A DNA stretch of 64,000 bases from Actinoplanes aureus (GCF_015704865.1 NZ_JADQTO010000009.1:277060-341059), one strand, 5' to 3'; numbered from the stretch's first letter, positions 8,944 through 19,423 are shown. The notes: generated by a model from the letters alone, not told the origin. Program-made: numbers and translations.

Positions 8944-9624
8944 GTGACTGAGACGACGGTGGCCGAGGTGATGGCCGAACTGGCCGCGCTCGAGGACCCG
9001 AAGGCACGCGCGGTCAACGAGAAGCACGGTGACGACCACGGTGTGAACCTCAGCAAACTTCGCGCGCTCGCGAAGCGGCTGAAGGTGCAGCAGGACCTCG
9101 CCCGGCAGCTCTGGGCGACCGGCGACACCGCGGCGAGACTGCTGGCGCTGCTGATCTGCCGCCCAAAGGCGTTCGACCGCGACGAGCTGGACGCCATGCT
9201 GCGCCAGGCACGCACCCCGAAGGTGCACGACTGGCTGGTGAACTACGTGGTCAAGAAGAACCCGCACGCCGAGGAACTGCGCCTGGCCTGGTTCGCCGAT
9301 CCGGATCCGGTGGTCGCGAGCGCAGGCTGGGCGCTGACCACCGAACGCGTGGCGAAGAGTCCCGCCGGCCTCGACCTGGCGGGTCTCCTCGACACCATCG
9401 AGGCCGAGATGAAGGGCGCCCCGGACCGGCTCCAGTGGGCGATGAACCACTGCCTGGCCCAGATCGGGATCGACCACGCCGAGTACCGGGCCCGCGCCCT
9501 CGACATCGGCGAGCGCCTGGAGGTGCTCAAGGACTACCCCACTCCGCCGAACTGCACCTCGCCCTTCGCCCCGATCTGGATCAACGAAATGGTGCGCCGC
9601 CAGCATGCGGCGGCAGGTCAGTAG
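8944..9624 (+). CDS. DNA alkylation repair protein, AlkD-like HEAT-repeat glycosylase family
   Basis: 226 residues from a GTG start with GGAGG about four bases upstream. All-helical HEAT-repeat protein; the segments H-G-V-N-L-S-K-L-R-A-L-A-K-R, A-R-L-L-A-L-L-I and V-H-D-W-L-V-N-Y-V-V fit the DNA_alkylation family, whose AlkD members excise N3/N7-alkylated purines without base flipping. Catalytic Asp/Trp residues were not aligned, so glycosylase activity is inferred. The 3' end overlaps the next, convergent gene by seven bases. Confidence 0.75.
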   Translation: MTETTVAEVMAELAALEDPKARAVNEKHGDDHGVNLSKLRALAKRLKVQQDLARQLWATGDTAARLLALLICRPKAFDRDELDAMLRQARTPKVHDWLVNYVVKKNPHAEELRLAWFADPDPVVASAGWALTTERVAKSPAGLDLAGLLDTIEAEMKGAPDRLQWAMNHCLAQIGIDHAEYRARALDIGERLEVLKDYPTPPNCTSPFAPIWINEMVRRQHAAAGQ

Positions 9625-10103
9625 CGAGCCACGACCTGCCGCACGGGATGACCGAGCGCGGCGGCGATCATCGCCAGTTCGCCGTCGCGCAGCGCACTCG
9701 CGTCGACGACGAGCGGGTCGCCGGTCCCCGCTCGTGCGGGTTCGGTCGCGAACAGCACGAATCTCGCGAACCCGGCCGGCTGGTCGTAGACCAGCCGGTT
9801 CAGATCGGACTCCCGGCCGCAGCAGGACGGGCGCACGCCCAGAGCCCGGAAGTTCGTGGCATACGCCTCGTCCATCCGCTCCTGCCACCATTCGATCGCC
9901 AGCTCACCGGCGCAGCCCGGACACCGTACGCCCTCGAAGTTCTCCCCCGGGTCGACGAAGACCGGATCCTCATGCCAGTCCATCGCCACTTCGCGGGCCC
10001 CGGGATACACCAGGGCGAGAACGGCCCGCGCCGCCCCGGCCGCCGCCGCGCCCGGAGTCCAGAACGGATCAGCCGGAATGACCGACAGGACGTTCGTACT
10101 CAT
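9618..10103 (-). CDS. Hypothetical protein with a CxxC zinc-binding motif
   Basis: 161 residues starting at M-S-T-N-V-L-S-V. Contains V-R-C-P-G-C-A-G-E-L and later P-S-C-C-G-R-E, which together give four cysteines able to hold a zinc ion. W-W-Q-E-R-M-D-E-A-Y is a recognisable internal block. No membrane segment or signal. I do not recognise a named family. Start 10103 was chosen over 10112 because the latter adds only three residues. Confidence 0.6.
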   Translation of the reverse strand: MSTNVLSVIPADPFWTPGAAAAGAARAVLALVYPGAREVAMDWHEDPVFVDPGENFEGVRCPGCAGELAIEWWQERMDEAYATNFRALGVRPSCCGRESDLNRLVYDQPAGFARFVLFATEPARAGTGDPLVVDASALRDGELAMIAAALGHPVRQVVARY

Positions 10104-10235
10104 CCCGGCCATGCTCCCCGTGCCTGGGCCCGGCGGTCGCGGTGGGGCCGGGACCAGGCAGGTGGCCGCGCGGGACAGCGGGCACGGCCGGGATTTCGGC
10201 GGGACTGCCGAACCCGTACCGATAAAGATCTGGAA

Positions 10236-10604
10236 TCAGACCGCCGTGGAGATGCAGAAGGGGTGGCCGGCGGGGTCGAGCAGGACCCGCCAGCGGTCCG
10301 GCTGCGGCTGGAACTCGGGCTTGGTGGCGCCGATGCCGAGGACGGCGGCCTCGGCCGCGTCCAGGTCGTCGACGCTGAATTCCAGGTGGGACTGCTTCGG
10401 TACGTCCGGGGAAGGCCAGGTGGGCGGGACGTACTTGTCGACCTTGGCGAAGCCCAATCCGTTGGGGCCCATCTCGCCGAGGAAGACGAATTCGTCGCTG
10501 GTGTAGCTGATCTCCAGGTCGAGCAACTTGCCGTAGAAGGCGGCCAGGGCGGCCGGGTCGGCACAGTCCAGCGAGAAACCTGCGTAACGGGCGAGTGCGG
10601 ACAC
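10236..10604 (-). CDS. VOC-superfamily (glyoxalase/bleomycin-resistance-like) protein
   Basis: 122 residues from a GTG start preceded by GAGGAG. Two beta-alpha-beta-beta-beta repeats: the first starts A-G-F-S-L-D-C-A-D-P-A-A-L-A-A-F-Y, the second H-L-E-F-S-V-D-D-L-D-A-A-E, ending in D-P-A-G-H-P-F-C. Members bind a metal and act on small electrophiles, or bind drugs. It is divergent from the WYL regulator at 10697, which probably controls it through the palindrome between them. Confidence 0.85.
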   Translation of the reverse strand: MSALARYAGFSLDCADPAALAAFYGKLLDLEISYTSDEFVFLGEMGPNGLGFAKVDKYVPPTWPSPDVPKQSHLEFSVDDLDAAEAAVLGIGATKPEFQPQPDRWRVLLDPAGHPFCISTAV

Positions 10605-10656
10605 GTCGTGCTCCTCTTCGTGTTGATCGGTACGACCACCACCCTGCCAAGCCTGA

Positions 10657-10673
10657 CTGACATCTTCTGTCAG
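10657..10673. promoter_or_regulatory. Palindromic operator between VOC and WYL genes
   Basis: CTGACA-N5-TGTCAG is a perfect inverted repeat, 24 bases before the WYL regulator start and 53 bases upstream of the VOC start. Its position makes it the likely binding site of the WYL regulator. Assignment is by position only. Confidence 0.6.
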
Positions 10674-10696
10674 GCATCTGTGGCAGTCTTCGGGGC

Positions 10697-11686
10697 ATGC
10701 GTGCGAGCCGGCTTCTCTCCCTACTGCTGTTGTTGCAGGACCGCGGCCGGCTGACCGCGCAGCAGATCGCCGAGGAACTGGACGTGTCGGTGCGCACGGT
10801 CTATCGGGACGTCGAGGCGCTGTCCGAGGCCGGGGTGCCGGTCTACGCGGAGCTGGGGGCGGGCGGCGGCTATCAGCTGCTGGACGGCTACCGCACCCGG
10901 CTGACCGGCCTCACCCCGCAGGAGGCCGGGTCGATCTTCCTGGCCGGCGTGCCGGACGCCGCGGCCGAGCTGGGTCTCGGGGCGGTGCTGACGACCGCCG
11001 AGCTGAAGTTGCGGGCGGCTCTGCCGGCGCGGTTGAACCGGCACGTGGGCGAGGTCCGCGATCGGTTCCATCTGGACGCGGCCGGCTGGTTCCGGGAGAC
11101 CGAGACGCATCCGCATCTGTCCGCGCTGGCCGGGGCGGTGTGGAACCGGCGGCGCTGCCAGATGCGGTACCGGCGTTGGCGCGCGCCGCACGAGGTGGAC
11201 CGGGTGGTCGAGCCGCTCGGCATCGTGCTGAAAGCCGGCGTCTGGTATTTCGTGGCCCGGGTCGACGGTGACCTGCGCACCTACCGGGTGGCGACGATCC
11301 TCGACCTGGAGGTGCTGGACGAGACGTTCGACCGGCCGGCGGACTTCGACCTGGCGCGGACCTGGGCGGAGTGGGCCGCCGACTTCGAGCGCCGGCTGCA
11401 CCGGGACGTCGCCACGGTTCGGCTCGCCCCGGCGGCGCTGGACCGCGTTCCGTACCTGATGAACCGCGCGATGGCCCGCAACGTCCGCGACGCTCCGAAC
11501 CCGCCGGACGCGGACGGCTGGACCACGATCACCCTGCCGATCGAGTCGGTGCGCCACGCGCATGCCGAGTTCCTGCGCCTCGGCGAGGACGTCGAGGTTC
11601 TCGAACCGGCCGAGCTGCGCGAGATGATGCGGGCCAGCGTGACCGCAATGGCCCGGCTTTATTCCTTGACAGGAATATTCTCCTAG
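10697..11686 (+). CDS. WYL-domain transcriptional regulator (YafY type)
   Basis: 329 residues. N-terminal DeoR/HTH_11-like winged helix (T-A-Q-Q-I-A-E-E-L-D-V-S-V-R-T-V-Y-R-D-V), a hinge with G-A-G-G-G-Y-Q-L-L-D-G-Y-R-T-R, then a WYL sensor domain (V-V-E-P-L-G-I-V-L-K-A-G-V-W-Y-F-V-A-R) and a C-terminal WCX segment. WYL regulators bind nucleic acid or small ligands. Divergent from the VOC gene. Its last codons contain the -35 element of the next gene's promoter. Confidence 0.9.
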   Translation: MRASRLLSLLLLLQDRGRLTAQQIAEELDVSVRTVYRDVEALSEAGVPVYAELGAGGGYQLLDGYRTRLTGLTPQEAGSIFLAGVPDAAAELGLGAVLTTAELKLRAALPARLNRHVGEVRDRFHLDAAGWFRETETHPHLSALAGAVWNRRRCQMRYRRWRAPHEVDRVVEPLGIVLKAGVWYFVARVDGDLRTYRVATILDLEVLDETFDRPADFDLARTWAEWAADFERRLHRDVATVRLAPAALDRVPYLMNRAMARNVRDAPNPPDADGWTTITLPIESVRHAHAEFLRLGEDVEVLEPAELREMMRASVTAMARLYSLTGIFS

Positions 11687-11694
11687 GATAATAC
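11666..11694 (+). promoter_or_regulatory. Consensus promoter for the ArsR-SRPBCC gene, probably leaderless
   Basis: TTGACA at 11666-11671, a 17-base spacer, and TAATAC at 11689-11694. Transcription would start near 11701, and the ATG is at 11703, so the mRNA would have almost no leader; no Shine-Dalgarno sequence lies in between. The spacer contains GAATATTC and TCCTAGGA palindromes, a fitting place for an ArsR-type repressor to bind. Confidence 0.7.
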
Positions 11695-11702
11695 TTCCAG
11701 GC

Positions 11703-12515
11703 ATGGAGGAACTTCTCACCGCGCTGGCCGATCCGGCCCGCTGGCGGCTGGTGACGCTGCTGGCCGAGCGACCCCGGCCGGTGGGCGTCCTGGCCCAGCT
11801 CGCCGGGGCACGGCAGCCGCAGACGACCAAGCACCTGCAAACCCTGGAGCGGGCCGGCGTCGTCGCCTCCCAGCGCACCGGCCAGCGCCGCGTCTACGCA
11901 CTGCGGCCTACGGCCTTGCGCGATCTGGCGGCGGCGCTGGCCCGGCTTGCGGACGACGCGGAGCAGGCAGGCAAAACCTTTGATCGGTACGGGGTGAGCC
12001 TGCACGCCGAGCGACTGGCCGCCGCCGGCGCGGGGTGGGCCGACGGGCGCTCGTTCCGGTTCCAGCGATCCCTGACCGGGGACCCGGAGCGGGTCTGGCG
12101 CCACCTGACCGAGACGTCCCTGCTCGCCCGCTGGTGGACGTCCGACGACCTGCGCTTCTCCGAGCTGGTGTTCGAGGCGCGGCCCGGCGGGCGGATCGTC
12201 CAGGAATATCGGGACGCCGACGACACCGACGGCTCCGACCTGGTCGCCGGCCGCGCCGAGGGCGTGGTCGACGACGTGCTCCCCGCTCAGCGCCTCGCCT
12301 ACCGCCTCTCCCCCTTGCTGCCCGGCGGCGGCATCGCCTTCACCGCCCACGTCGAGTTCACGCTGCACCCCTCCGGCACCGGCACGGACCTCGGCGTCCA
12401 CTACCGCATCACCGACAGCACCATCGACTCCGCCGACTTCGTCGCGGGCATCGAGATCGGCTTCGGCCAGAGCCTCGACAAGCTCGCATCCACTCTCACC
12501 AGGAGCGTCGAATGA
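11703..12515 (+). CDS. ArsR-type HTH fused to SRPBCC (AHSA1-like) domain
   Basis: 270 residues. Residues 1-~90 are an ArsR winged helix (L-L-T-A-L-A-D-P-A-R-W-R-L-V-T-L-L, G-A-R-Q-P-Q-T-T-K-H-L-Q-T-L). Residues ~115-265 are an AHSA1/SRPBCC ligand-binding fold (L-T-G-D-P-E-R-V-W-R-H-L-T-E ... L-A-R-W-W-T). The fusion is a known one-component sensor design. It overlaps the following reductase gene by four bases (ATGA), so the pair is one unit and probably autoregulated from the promoter at 11666. Confidence 0.88.
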   Translation: MEELLTALADPARWRLVTLLAERPRPVGVLAQLAGARQPQTTKHLQTLERAGVVASQRTGQRRVYALRPTALRDLAAALARLADDAEQAGKTFDRYGVSLHAERLAAAGAGWADGRSFRFQRSLTGDPERVWRHLTETSLLARWWTSDDLRFSELVFEARPGGRIVQEYRDADDTDGSDLVAGRAEGVVDDVLPAQRLAYRLSPLLPGGGIAFTAHVEFTLHPSGTGTDLGVHYRITDSTIDSADFVAGIEIGFGQSLDKLASTLTRSVE

Positions 12516-13099
12516 CCCGTCGTGTCGTCACCAACATGAGCCTGTCCCTCGACGGCCAGTACGCCCAGCCGGACAACCCGATCGACATGAGCTGGGTGCT
12601 GCCGTACGCGGTGACCGACGTCGCCCGCGACCACCTGACCAGCCTCTATGAGCCGGCGACCACGGCACTGCTGGGCCGCACCAACGCCGAAGGCTTCCTC
12701 GGCTTCTGGCCCACCGTCATCGGCATGGAGGGCGCCGACCCGCGCGACCAGGCCTTCGCACAGTGGCTGGTCGACACCGACAAGGTGGTCCTGTCCTCGA
12801 CGCTCGGCGCGGCGCCGTGGGAGCGCACGACCGTCGCCGACAAGCCGGCCGCCGAGGTGGTCGCCGACCTGCGGGCAGCCGAGGGCGGCGACATCCTGGT
12901 GCTGTCCAGTGCCAGCGTCATCAAGGCCCTGCTGGCCGCCGACGAGGTCGACCGGCTGGCCATCATGATCTTCCCGGTCTTTCTGGGCGGCGGCCCGCGC
13001 CTGTTCGACGACGGCCTGCCCGCCGGCAAGTGGGCGCTGGCCGGCCAGGCCGCGGGCGAGCACGGCACGCTGTCTCTCGTGTACGACCGCATCCGCTGA
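12512..13099 (+). CDS. Dihydrofolate-reductase-like (RibD C-terminal) protein
   Basis: 195 residues. N-terminal R-R-V-V-T-N-M-S-L-S-L-D-G-Q-Y and the late block I-M-I-F-P-V-F-L-G-G-G-P-R-L-F-D-D-G are characteristic of the RibD_C/YwjB/YyaP family of NADPH-binding reductase-fold proteins. Physiological reaction usually unknown. Translationally coupled to the ArsR-SRPBCC gene and followed by a strong terminator, so the two form a closed operon. Confidence 0.87.
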   Translation: MTRRVVTNMSLSLDGQYAQPDNPIDMSWVLPYAVTDVARDHLTSLYEPATTALLGRTNAEGFLGFWPTVIGMEGADPRDQAFAQWLVDTDKVVLSSTLGAAPWERTTVADKPAAEVVADLRAAEGGDILVLSSASVIKALLAADEVDRLAIMIFPVFLGGGPRLFDDGLPAGKWALAGQAAGEHGTLSLVYDRIR

Positions 13100-13110
13100 C
13101 GTTCGGAGTG

Positions 13111-13142
13111 AAGGGCCTCCCGCACGCGCGGGAGGCCCTTTT
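13111..13142 (+). terminator. Rho-independent terminator
   Basis: A perfect 13-bp stem (AAGGGCCTCCCGC with its complement) around the 4-base loop ACGC, followed by TTTT. It starts 12 bases after the reductase stop and closes the ArsR-SRPBCC/reductase operon, separating it from the LacI operon downstream. Confidence 0.9.
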
Positions 13143-13169
13143 CGCATCCGGGTCCCCGGCAACCAGCGC

Positions 13170-13199
13170 TTGACAATATTCCGGAAACGATTCCAGACT
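13170..13199 (+). promoter_or_regulatory. LacI-operon promoter with internal LacI-type operator
   Basis: TTGACA at 13170-13175, with a weak -10 (CAGACT) at 13194-13199. Between them, 13183-13194 reads GGAAACGATTCC, a near-perfect palindrome with the central CG typical of LacI-family operators. The regulator encoded directly downstream most likely represses its own operon here. Confidence 0.65.
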
Positions 13200-13246
13200 G
13201 GCCGCAACCCATCGATCTCCATCGAAAGATCAGGGGGGCGCCGGCC

Positions 13247-14227
13247 GTGGCAGTGACGATCAAGGATGTGGCGCGGCTCGCCGGGGTGTCGCAGTCCTCG
13301 GTCTGCCGGGCGCTGGCCGATCCCGACCAGGTGCGGCCGGAGACCCGTGAGCGGGTGGAGACGGCCGCGCGCAATCTCGGCTACGTGCCGAACCGCGCGG
13401 CCCGCAGTCTGATCACCGGCCGGACCGGCAACATCGGGGTGGTCCTCCCGGATCTGGCGAACCCGTTCTTTCCCAGCGTCGTCAAGTCGATCCAGACGCA
13501 GGCCCGCCGGTTCGACTACGCCGTGTTCCTCAGTGACACCGACGAGGACCCGGCGGTGGAGGTGCCGCTGATCCGGGCCCTGGCCAAGCAGGTGGACGGG
13601 TTCCTGCTCTGCTCACCCCGGGCCGCCGACGACGAGATCAAGGCGTTCGCCGGCCAGACGCCGATCGTGGTGCTGAACCGGCGGATCACCGCGTTCCCGT
13701 CGGTCACCGCCGACAGCGCGGACGGGATGCGCCAGGCGGTGGCGCATCTGCACGCACTCGGGCACCGGCGGGTCGCGTACGTGGCCGGCCCCCGCACCTC
13801 ATGGTCGAACCGGGACCGGCTACGCGGCCTGAGAAGTGCCACCACCTCGTACCAGATGGAATTGATCGAGATCGGCAACGTGGCGCCGACCGTCCAGGGC
13901 GGCACCGCCGCGGCCGACCTGGTCATCGCCTCCCCGGCCACCGCCGTGCTCGCCTACAACGACCTGGTCGCGCTCGGCCTGCTGAACCGGCTCCAGGCCC
14001 GCGGCATCGACGTACCGGGCCGGATCAGCGTCGTCGGGTTCGACGACATCCTGCTCGCCGGCCTGGTCAGCCCCGGCCTGACCACGGTCGCCATCGCCAA
14101 GGAACACATCGGACGGGTCGGAGTGGAGCTGCTCCTGGAGCTGATGGCCGACGGGGAGCGCCCCACGGCCAGTCGCCGGGTGCTGCCCACCCAGCTCATC
14201 GTGCGCGGCTCCACCGGTCCACGCTAA
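13247..14227 (+). CDS. LacI-family regulator of the mannonate/ABC operon
   Basis: 326 residues from GTG. N-terminal HTH and hinge are canonical (T-I-K-D-V-A-R-L-A-G-V-S-Q-S-S-V-C-R-A-L, later Y-V-P-N-R-A-A-R-S-L). The sensor domain contains I-G-V-V-L-P-D-L-A-N-P-F-F and I-S-V-V-G-F-D-D-I. It is the first gene of an operon running to 19423. Induction by a hexuronate-derived sugar acid is inferred from the mannonate dehydratase at the operon's end. Confidence 0.92.
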   Translation: MAVTIKDVARLAGVSQSSVCRALADPDQVRPETRERVETAARNLGYVPNRAARSLITGRTGNIGVVLPDLANPFFPSVVKSIQTQARRFDYAVFLSDTDEDPAVEVPLIRALAKQVDGFLLCSPRAADDEIKAFAGQTPIVVLNRRITAFPSVTADSADGMRQAVAHLHALGHRRVAYVAGPRTSWSNRDRLRGLRSATTSYQMELIEIGNVAPTVQGGTAAADLVIASPATAVLAYNDLVALGLLNRLQARGIDVPGRISVVGFDDILLAGLVSPGLTTVAIAKEHIGRVGVELLLELMADGERPTASRRVLPTQLIVRGSTGPR

Positions 14228-14249
14228 TCATCCCCCTCAGGAGACCACC

Positions 14250-15457
14250 ATGCCGTCCAGCAGACGCCAGTTCCTCACTCTCGGTGCCGTCACCGTCACC
14301 GCTCCGCTGATCGTGGCCTGTAGCCCGCCAGAAGGCGAGAGCACGAACGCCGACGGGCCGGTGCCGGAGAAGCCCGCCCAGCCGGTCACCCTCAACGCCC
14401 TCGACGTCGCCGGCAACCTCCAGCTCACCCAGGGCATGATCGACGACTTCGTGGCCAAGAACGGCGAGGTGGTCACGAAGGTCACCTACACCAAGGCCAC
14501 CGCCCCGGAACTGGTCGGCAAGATCAAGGCACAGCAGGACGCCGGCCGCGTCGACATCGACCTGGTGCTCACCGGCGTCGACGGGCTGGCCGCCGGCATC
14601 GACCAGGGCCTGTGGACACCGCTGCTGCCGGCCCACGCGGCGCGGCTCACCGGCATGCAGAACTATCTGCCGGGCGCCGCGAACATGCAGAAACTCGCCG
14701 GCGACCACGGTGTCACCGTCACCTACTACCCGTCCGGGCCGCTCATCGAGTACCTGCCCGCGAGGGTGCCCGACCCGCCGAAGAACGCGCAGGCCCTGCT
14801 CGACTACGCCAAGGCCAACCCGGGCGCGGTCCAGTACGCCCGGCCGTCCAACTCCGGGCCCGGCCGCACCCTGCTGATGGGCCTGCCCTACCTGCTCGGC
14901 GACACCGACCCGAAGGACCCGGTCAACGGCTGGGCCAAGACCTGGGCCTACCTGAAGGAGCTGGACGCCCAGATCACCCTCTATCCGTCCAGCACCAGCG
15001 AGACGATGAAGAACCTGGCCAACGGCTCGGCGAAGATCATCGCGTCGACGACCGGCTGGGACATCAACCCCCGGGTGCTGGGCACCGTGCCGAAGGACGC
15101 GCGGGTCGGCACCCTGGAGGGCTTCCACTGGGTCACCGACGCGCACTACGCCGTCATTCCCAAGGGCGTACCGGCCGACAAGCAGGCCGCCCTGCTCCTG
15201 CTGCTGAACTGGATGCTCACGCCGGAACAGCAGGCCAAGGCGTACGACAAGGGCTACTTCTACCCCGGCCCGGCGATCAAGGACGTGCCGCTGTCGATGG
15301 CACCGGCCGAGAGCCAGCAGGCCATCAGCGAGTTCGGCCGCCCCGAGTACGAGCAGCTCATCGCGGACAACCCCCTCGAGGTGCCGCTGGACGCCAAGGC
15401 CCTGGTCGCCGCCTTCGACCGCTGGGACCGCGAGATCGGCGGCTCGAAGGTGAAGAA

Positions 15458-15461
<4 letters not shown>
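14250..15461 (+). CDS. ABC transporter substrate-binding lipoprotein (Tat signal)
   Basis: 403 residues. The N-terminus has S-R-R-Q-F-L, a twin-arginine motif, then a hydrophobic stretch and lipobox L-I-V-A-C with lipidated Cys24. The mature part is a type 2 periplasmic-binding fold close to the polyamine/iron/2-aminoethylphosphonate binding proteins rather than to the usual sugar cluster. It starts 22 bases after the LacI gene and overlaps the ATPase by four bases. Substrate is inferred to be a sugar acid from context only. Confidence 0.85.
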
Positions 15462-16497
<1,036 letters not shown>

Positions 16498-16501
<4 letters not shown>

Positions 16502-17385
16502 GCACCGCGACGGTCGCGCTGCGGCACCGGCTCGCCGAGCGCGGCGTGGACACCCAGATGCTGCTGCTCGTGCCCGCCACGGTGTTCGTGGTGGCGCTGT
16601 TCATCTACCCGTTCGGCTACGGCCTGGCCGTTTCCCTGCAACCCCGCGAAGGCGGGATGCTCGCCGCCTACCAGGGGTTCTTCAGCGACGCCTACCAGCG
16701 CGACACCATCATGACGACGCTGTGGATCGCCCTGCCGGCGGCGCTGCTCAACGTCGCCGCGTCGGTGCCGATCGCCTACCGGATGCGCGGCCGGTTCCGC
16801 GGCAAGCGGCTGCTGACCACCGTCCTGGTCGTGCCGATCACCCTCGGCACGGTGCTCACCGCCGAAGGGCTGCTCAACTTCCTCGGACCGGCCGGCTGGT
16901 TCAACCGGTTCCTGCTCACCACCGGGCTGACCGACGCGCCGATCCGGTTGACCAACAACTACTGGGGAGTGTTCTTCTCGCTGGTCATCACCGGGTTCCC
17001 GTTCGCGTTCCTGCTGGTCCTGTCGTACCTGTCCGGCATCGACCCGAGCCTGGAACGCGCCGCCGCCACGCTCGGCGCCGGGTGGCGCCAGCGGTTCTTC
17101 CGGATCACCCTGCCGCTGCTCGCTCCGGGGCTGGCTACCACGTTCTGTCTGACGTTCGTGCTGGCGTTCAGCGTCTTCCCGTCGGCGATCCTGGTCGGCG
17201 ATCCGTCCGGCAGCACCCGGGTCATCTCGATCGCCGCGTACGAGGCGGCCTACGTGCGCTACGACTACGCGGCCGCGTCCGCCGCCGCGATCATCATGGG
17301 CGTCGTCGAGCTGATCGTCATCGCGATCGTGCTCGGCCTGCGCGGCCTGCTTTACACCGGCTCCACGGCAGGGGGCAAAGGATGA
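16498..17385 (+). CDS. ABC transporter permease 1 (PotB-like)
   Basis: 295 residues with about six membrane spans (first at ~20-40, L-L-L-V-P-A-T-V-F-V-V-A-L-F-I). The cytoplasmic EAA loop reads E-R-A-A-A-T-L-G-A-G-W-R-Q-R-F-F, the docking site for the ATPase. Start ATG overlaps the ATPase stop (ATGA), and its end overlaps permease 2 in the same way. Confidence 0.9.
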
Positions 17386-18218
17386 GACGTTCCATCGTCG
17401 CCAGCCCGGCCGCCTGGCTGGTCTGGGGTGCTGTGATCATCTTCTTCATCGGGCTGGCCGGGGTGATCGGGTCGGTCGTGGTCAACTCGTTCGGGCTGCG
17501 CTGGTTCGACTCGTGGCTGCCCGAGGCCTACACCACCCAATGGTACGGCCAGGCCTGGGACGAGTTCACCCTGCTGCCGGTGCTCACCGTGACCCTGGTC
17601 GTGTCCCTGCTCGTCGTGGGCATCTCGGTCGCCGTCGGCGTGCCCGCCGCGTACGTCCTGGCCCGCCGGGCCTTCCCCGGCAGCCGGATCCTCTACCTGC
17701 TGTTCCTGCTGCCGATCCTGATGCCGCCGATCACCTACGGCATCCCGCTCGCGACGGTCCTCTACAAATACGGGCTCGCCGGGCACCTGTCCGGCGTGGT
17801 GCTGGCCAACCTGGTGCCGTCGATCCCGTTCGTCATCCTCACCATGACCCCGTTCATCGAGCAGATCGACCCGGCGATCGAACGGGCGGCCCGGATGTGC
17901 GGCGCGCGTACCCGTCATGTCTTTCTGCGCATCCTCGCGCCGCTGCTGATCCCCGGCATCCTGGCCGCCTCGATCCTGGTGGTGGTCCGCACCGTCGGCA
18001 TGTTCGAGCTGACCTTCCTGACCGCCGGGCCGGACTCGCAGACCCTGGTCGTGGCACTGTTCTACTCGATGTCGGCGGCCGGCATCCGGGCCCAGCAGTC
18101 GGTGGACGCGATGGCCGTCATCTACTGCGTGATGATGCTGGTCCTGCTCGTGGTCGCGTTGCGGTTCGTCAACCCCACCCAGCTGGTGGCCCGGGTCAAG
18201 GAGGACCCGTCGGAATGA
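17382..18218 (+). CDS. ABC transporter permease 2 (PotC-like)
   Basis: 278 residues, about six membrane spans (first at ~11-35). EAA loop E-R-A-A-R-M-C-G-A-R-T-R-H-V-F-L. Pairs with permease 1 to form the translocation channel. Four-base overlap with mannonate dehydratase downstream ties uptake and catabolism together. Confidence 0.9.
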   Translation: MRRSIVASPAAWLVWGAVIIFFIGLAGVIGSVVVNSFGLRWFDSWLPEAYTTQWYGQAWDEFTLLPVLTVTLVVSLLVVGISVAVGVPAAYVLARRAFPGSRILYLLFLLPILMPPITYGIPLATVLYKYGLAGHLSGVVLANLVPSIPFVILTMTPFIEQIDPAIERAARMCGARTRHVFLRILAPLLIPGILAASILVVVRTVGMFELTFLTAGPDSQTLVVALFYSMSAAGIRAQQSVDAMAVIYCVMMLVLLVVALRFVNPTQLVARVKEDPSE

Positions 18219-19423
18219 GGATCACGCAGGCGCGGGTCATCGTGACCTGCCCGGGCCGCAACTTCGTCACCCTGAAGATCGTCACCGACGAGGGGGTGAC
18301 CGGGGTGGGGGACGCGACTCTGAACGGGCGGGAGCTGGCCGTGGCCGCCTATCTGACCGAGCATGTGGTGCCCGCGCTGATCGGGCGGGATCCGGCGCGG
18401 ATCGAGGACACCTGGCAGTACCTGTACAAGGGCGCCTATTGGCGGCGTGGGCCGGTCACCATGTCGGCGATCGCGGCGGTGGACACGGCGCTGTGGGACA
18501 TCAAGGGCAAGGTGGCCGGGTTGCCCGTCTACCAACTGCTCGGTGGGCGGTCGCGAGAGGGGGTAACCGTCTACGGCCACGCCAATGCTCCCGATACCGA
18601 GTCAGTCTTGTCCGAAATATCGGCCTATGTGGATCGCGGTTACCGGGCCGTTCGGGTGCAGACCGGCATCCCCGGTCTGGAAAGCACCTACGGTGTGTCC
18701 GGCGGCACGGCGTTCTACGAGCCGGCCGACGCCGCCGTTCCCACCGAGAACGTCTGGTCCACAGCGCACTACCTGGAGCACGTGCCGTCCGTCTTCGCGC
18801 GGGTGCGCGAGGAGTTCGGCCCGACACTGAAGCTTCTTCACGACGTGCATCACCGGCTCACCCCGATCGAGGCGGCCCGGCTCGGGCGTTCGCTCGAACC
18901 CTATGCGCTGACCTGGATCGAGGATCCGGTGCCGGCCGAATTACCGGAGGGCTTCCGGCTGATCCGGCAGCACACCACCACCCCGATCGCGGTCGGCGAG
19001 GTGTTCAACACGATCTGGGACTGCCAGCAGCTGATCACCGAGCAGCTGATCGACTACATCCGGACCACCGTGGTGCACGCCGGCGGCATCACCCACCTGC
19101 GGCGCATCTTCGATCTGGCCGCGCTGTACCACGTACGCAGCGGCTCGCACGGCGCGACCGACCTGTCCCCGGTATGCATGGCCGCCGCCCTGCACGTGGA
19201 CCTGGCCATCCCCAACTTCGGGCTGCAGGAGTACATGCGGCACACCGACGAGACCGATGGCGTCTTTCCGCACAGCTACCACTTCGCGGACGGCTACCTG
19301 CACCCGGGTGAGGAGCCGGGGCTCGGCGTGGACATCGACGAGGAGCTGGCCGGCCGGTACCCGTACCGGCCGGCGTCACTGCCGGTCAACCGCCTGCGGG
19401 ACGGCACCATGCACAGCTGGTGA
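18215..19423 (+). CDS. manD: D-mannonate dehydratase, enolase superfamily (ManD/RspA)
   Basis: 402 residues, matching ManD length. Converts D-mannonate to 2-keto-3-deoxygluconate in hexuronate catabolism. Residue numbering agrees with the ManD active site as I recall it: Arg147, Tyr159, metal ligands Asp210, Glu236 (W-I-E-D-P) and Glu262 (V-G-E-V-F), acid/base His212 (D-V-H-H) and His312 (G-S-H-G). Such agreement argues for a real mannonate dehydratase rather than a distant enolase-superfamily member, though ManD subgroups differ in efficiency and in gluconate preference. Last gene of the LacI-ABC operon. Confidence 0.88.
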   Translation: MRITQARVIVTCPGRNFVTLKIVTDEGVTGVGDATLNGRELAVAAYLTEHVVPALIGRDPARIEDTWQYLYKGAYWRRGPVTMSAIAAVDTALWDIKGKVAGLPVYQLLGGRSREGVTVYGHANAPDTESVLSEISAYVDRGYRAVRVQTGIPGLESTYGVSGGTAFYEPADAAVPTENVWSTAHYLEHVPSVFARVREEFGPTLKLLHDVHHRLTPIEAARLGRSLEPYALTWIEDPVPAELPEGFRLIRQHTTTPIAVGEVFNTIWDCQQLITEQLIDYIRTTVVHAGGITHLRRIFDLAALYHVRSGSHGATDLSPVCMAAALHVDLAIPNFGLQEYMRHTDETDGVFPHSYHFADGYLHPGEEPGLGVDIDEELAGRYPYRPASLPVNRLRDGTMHSW

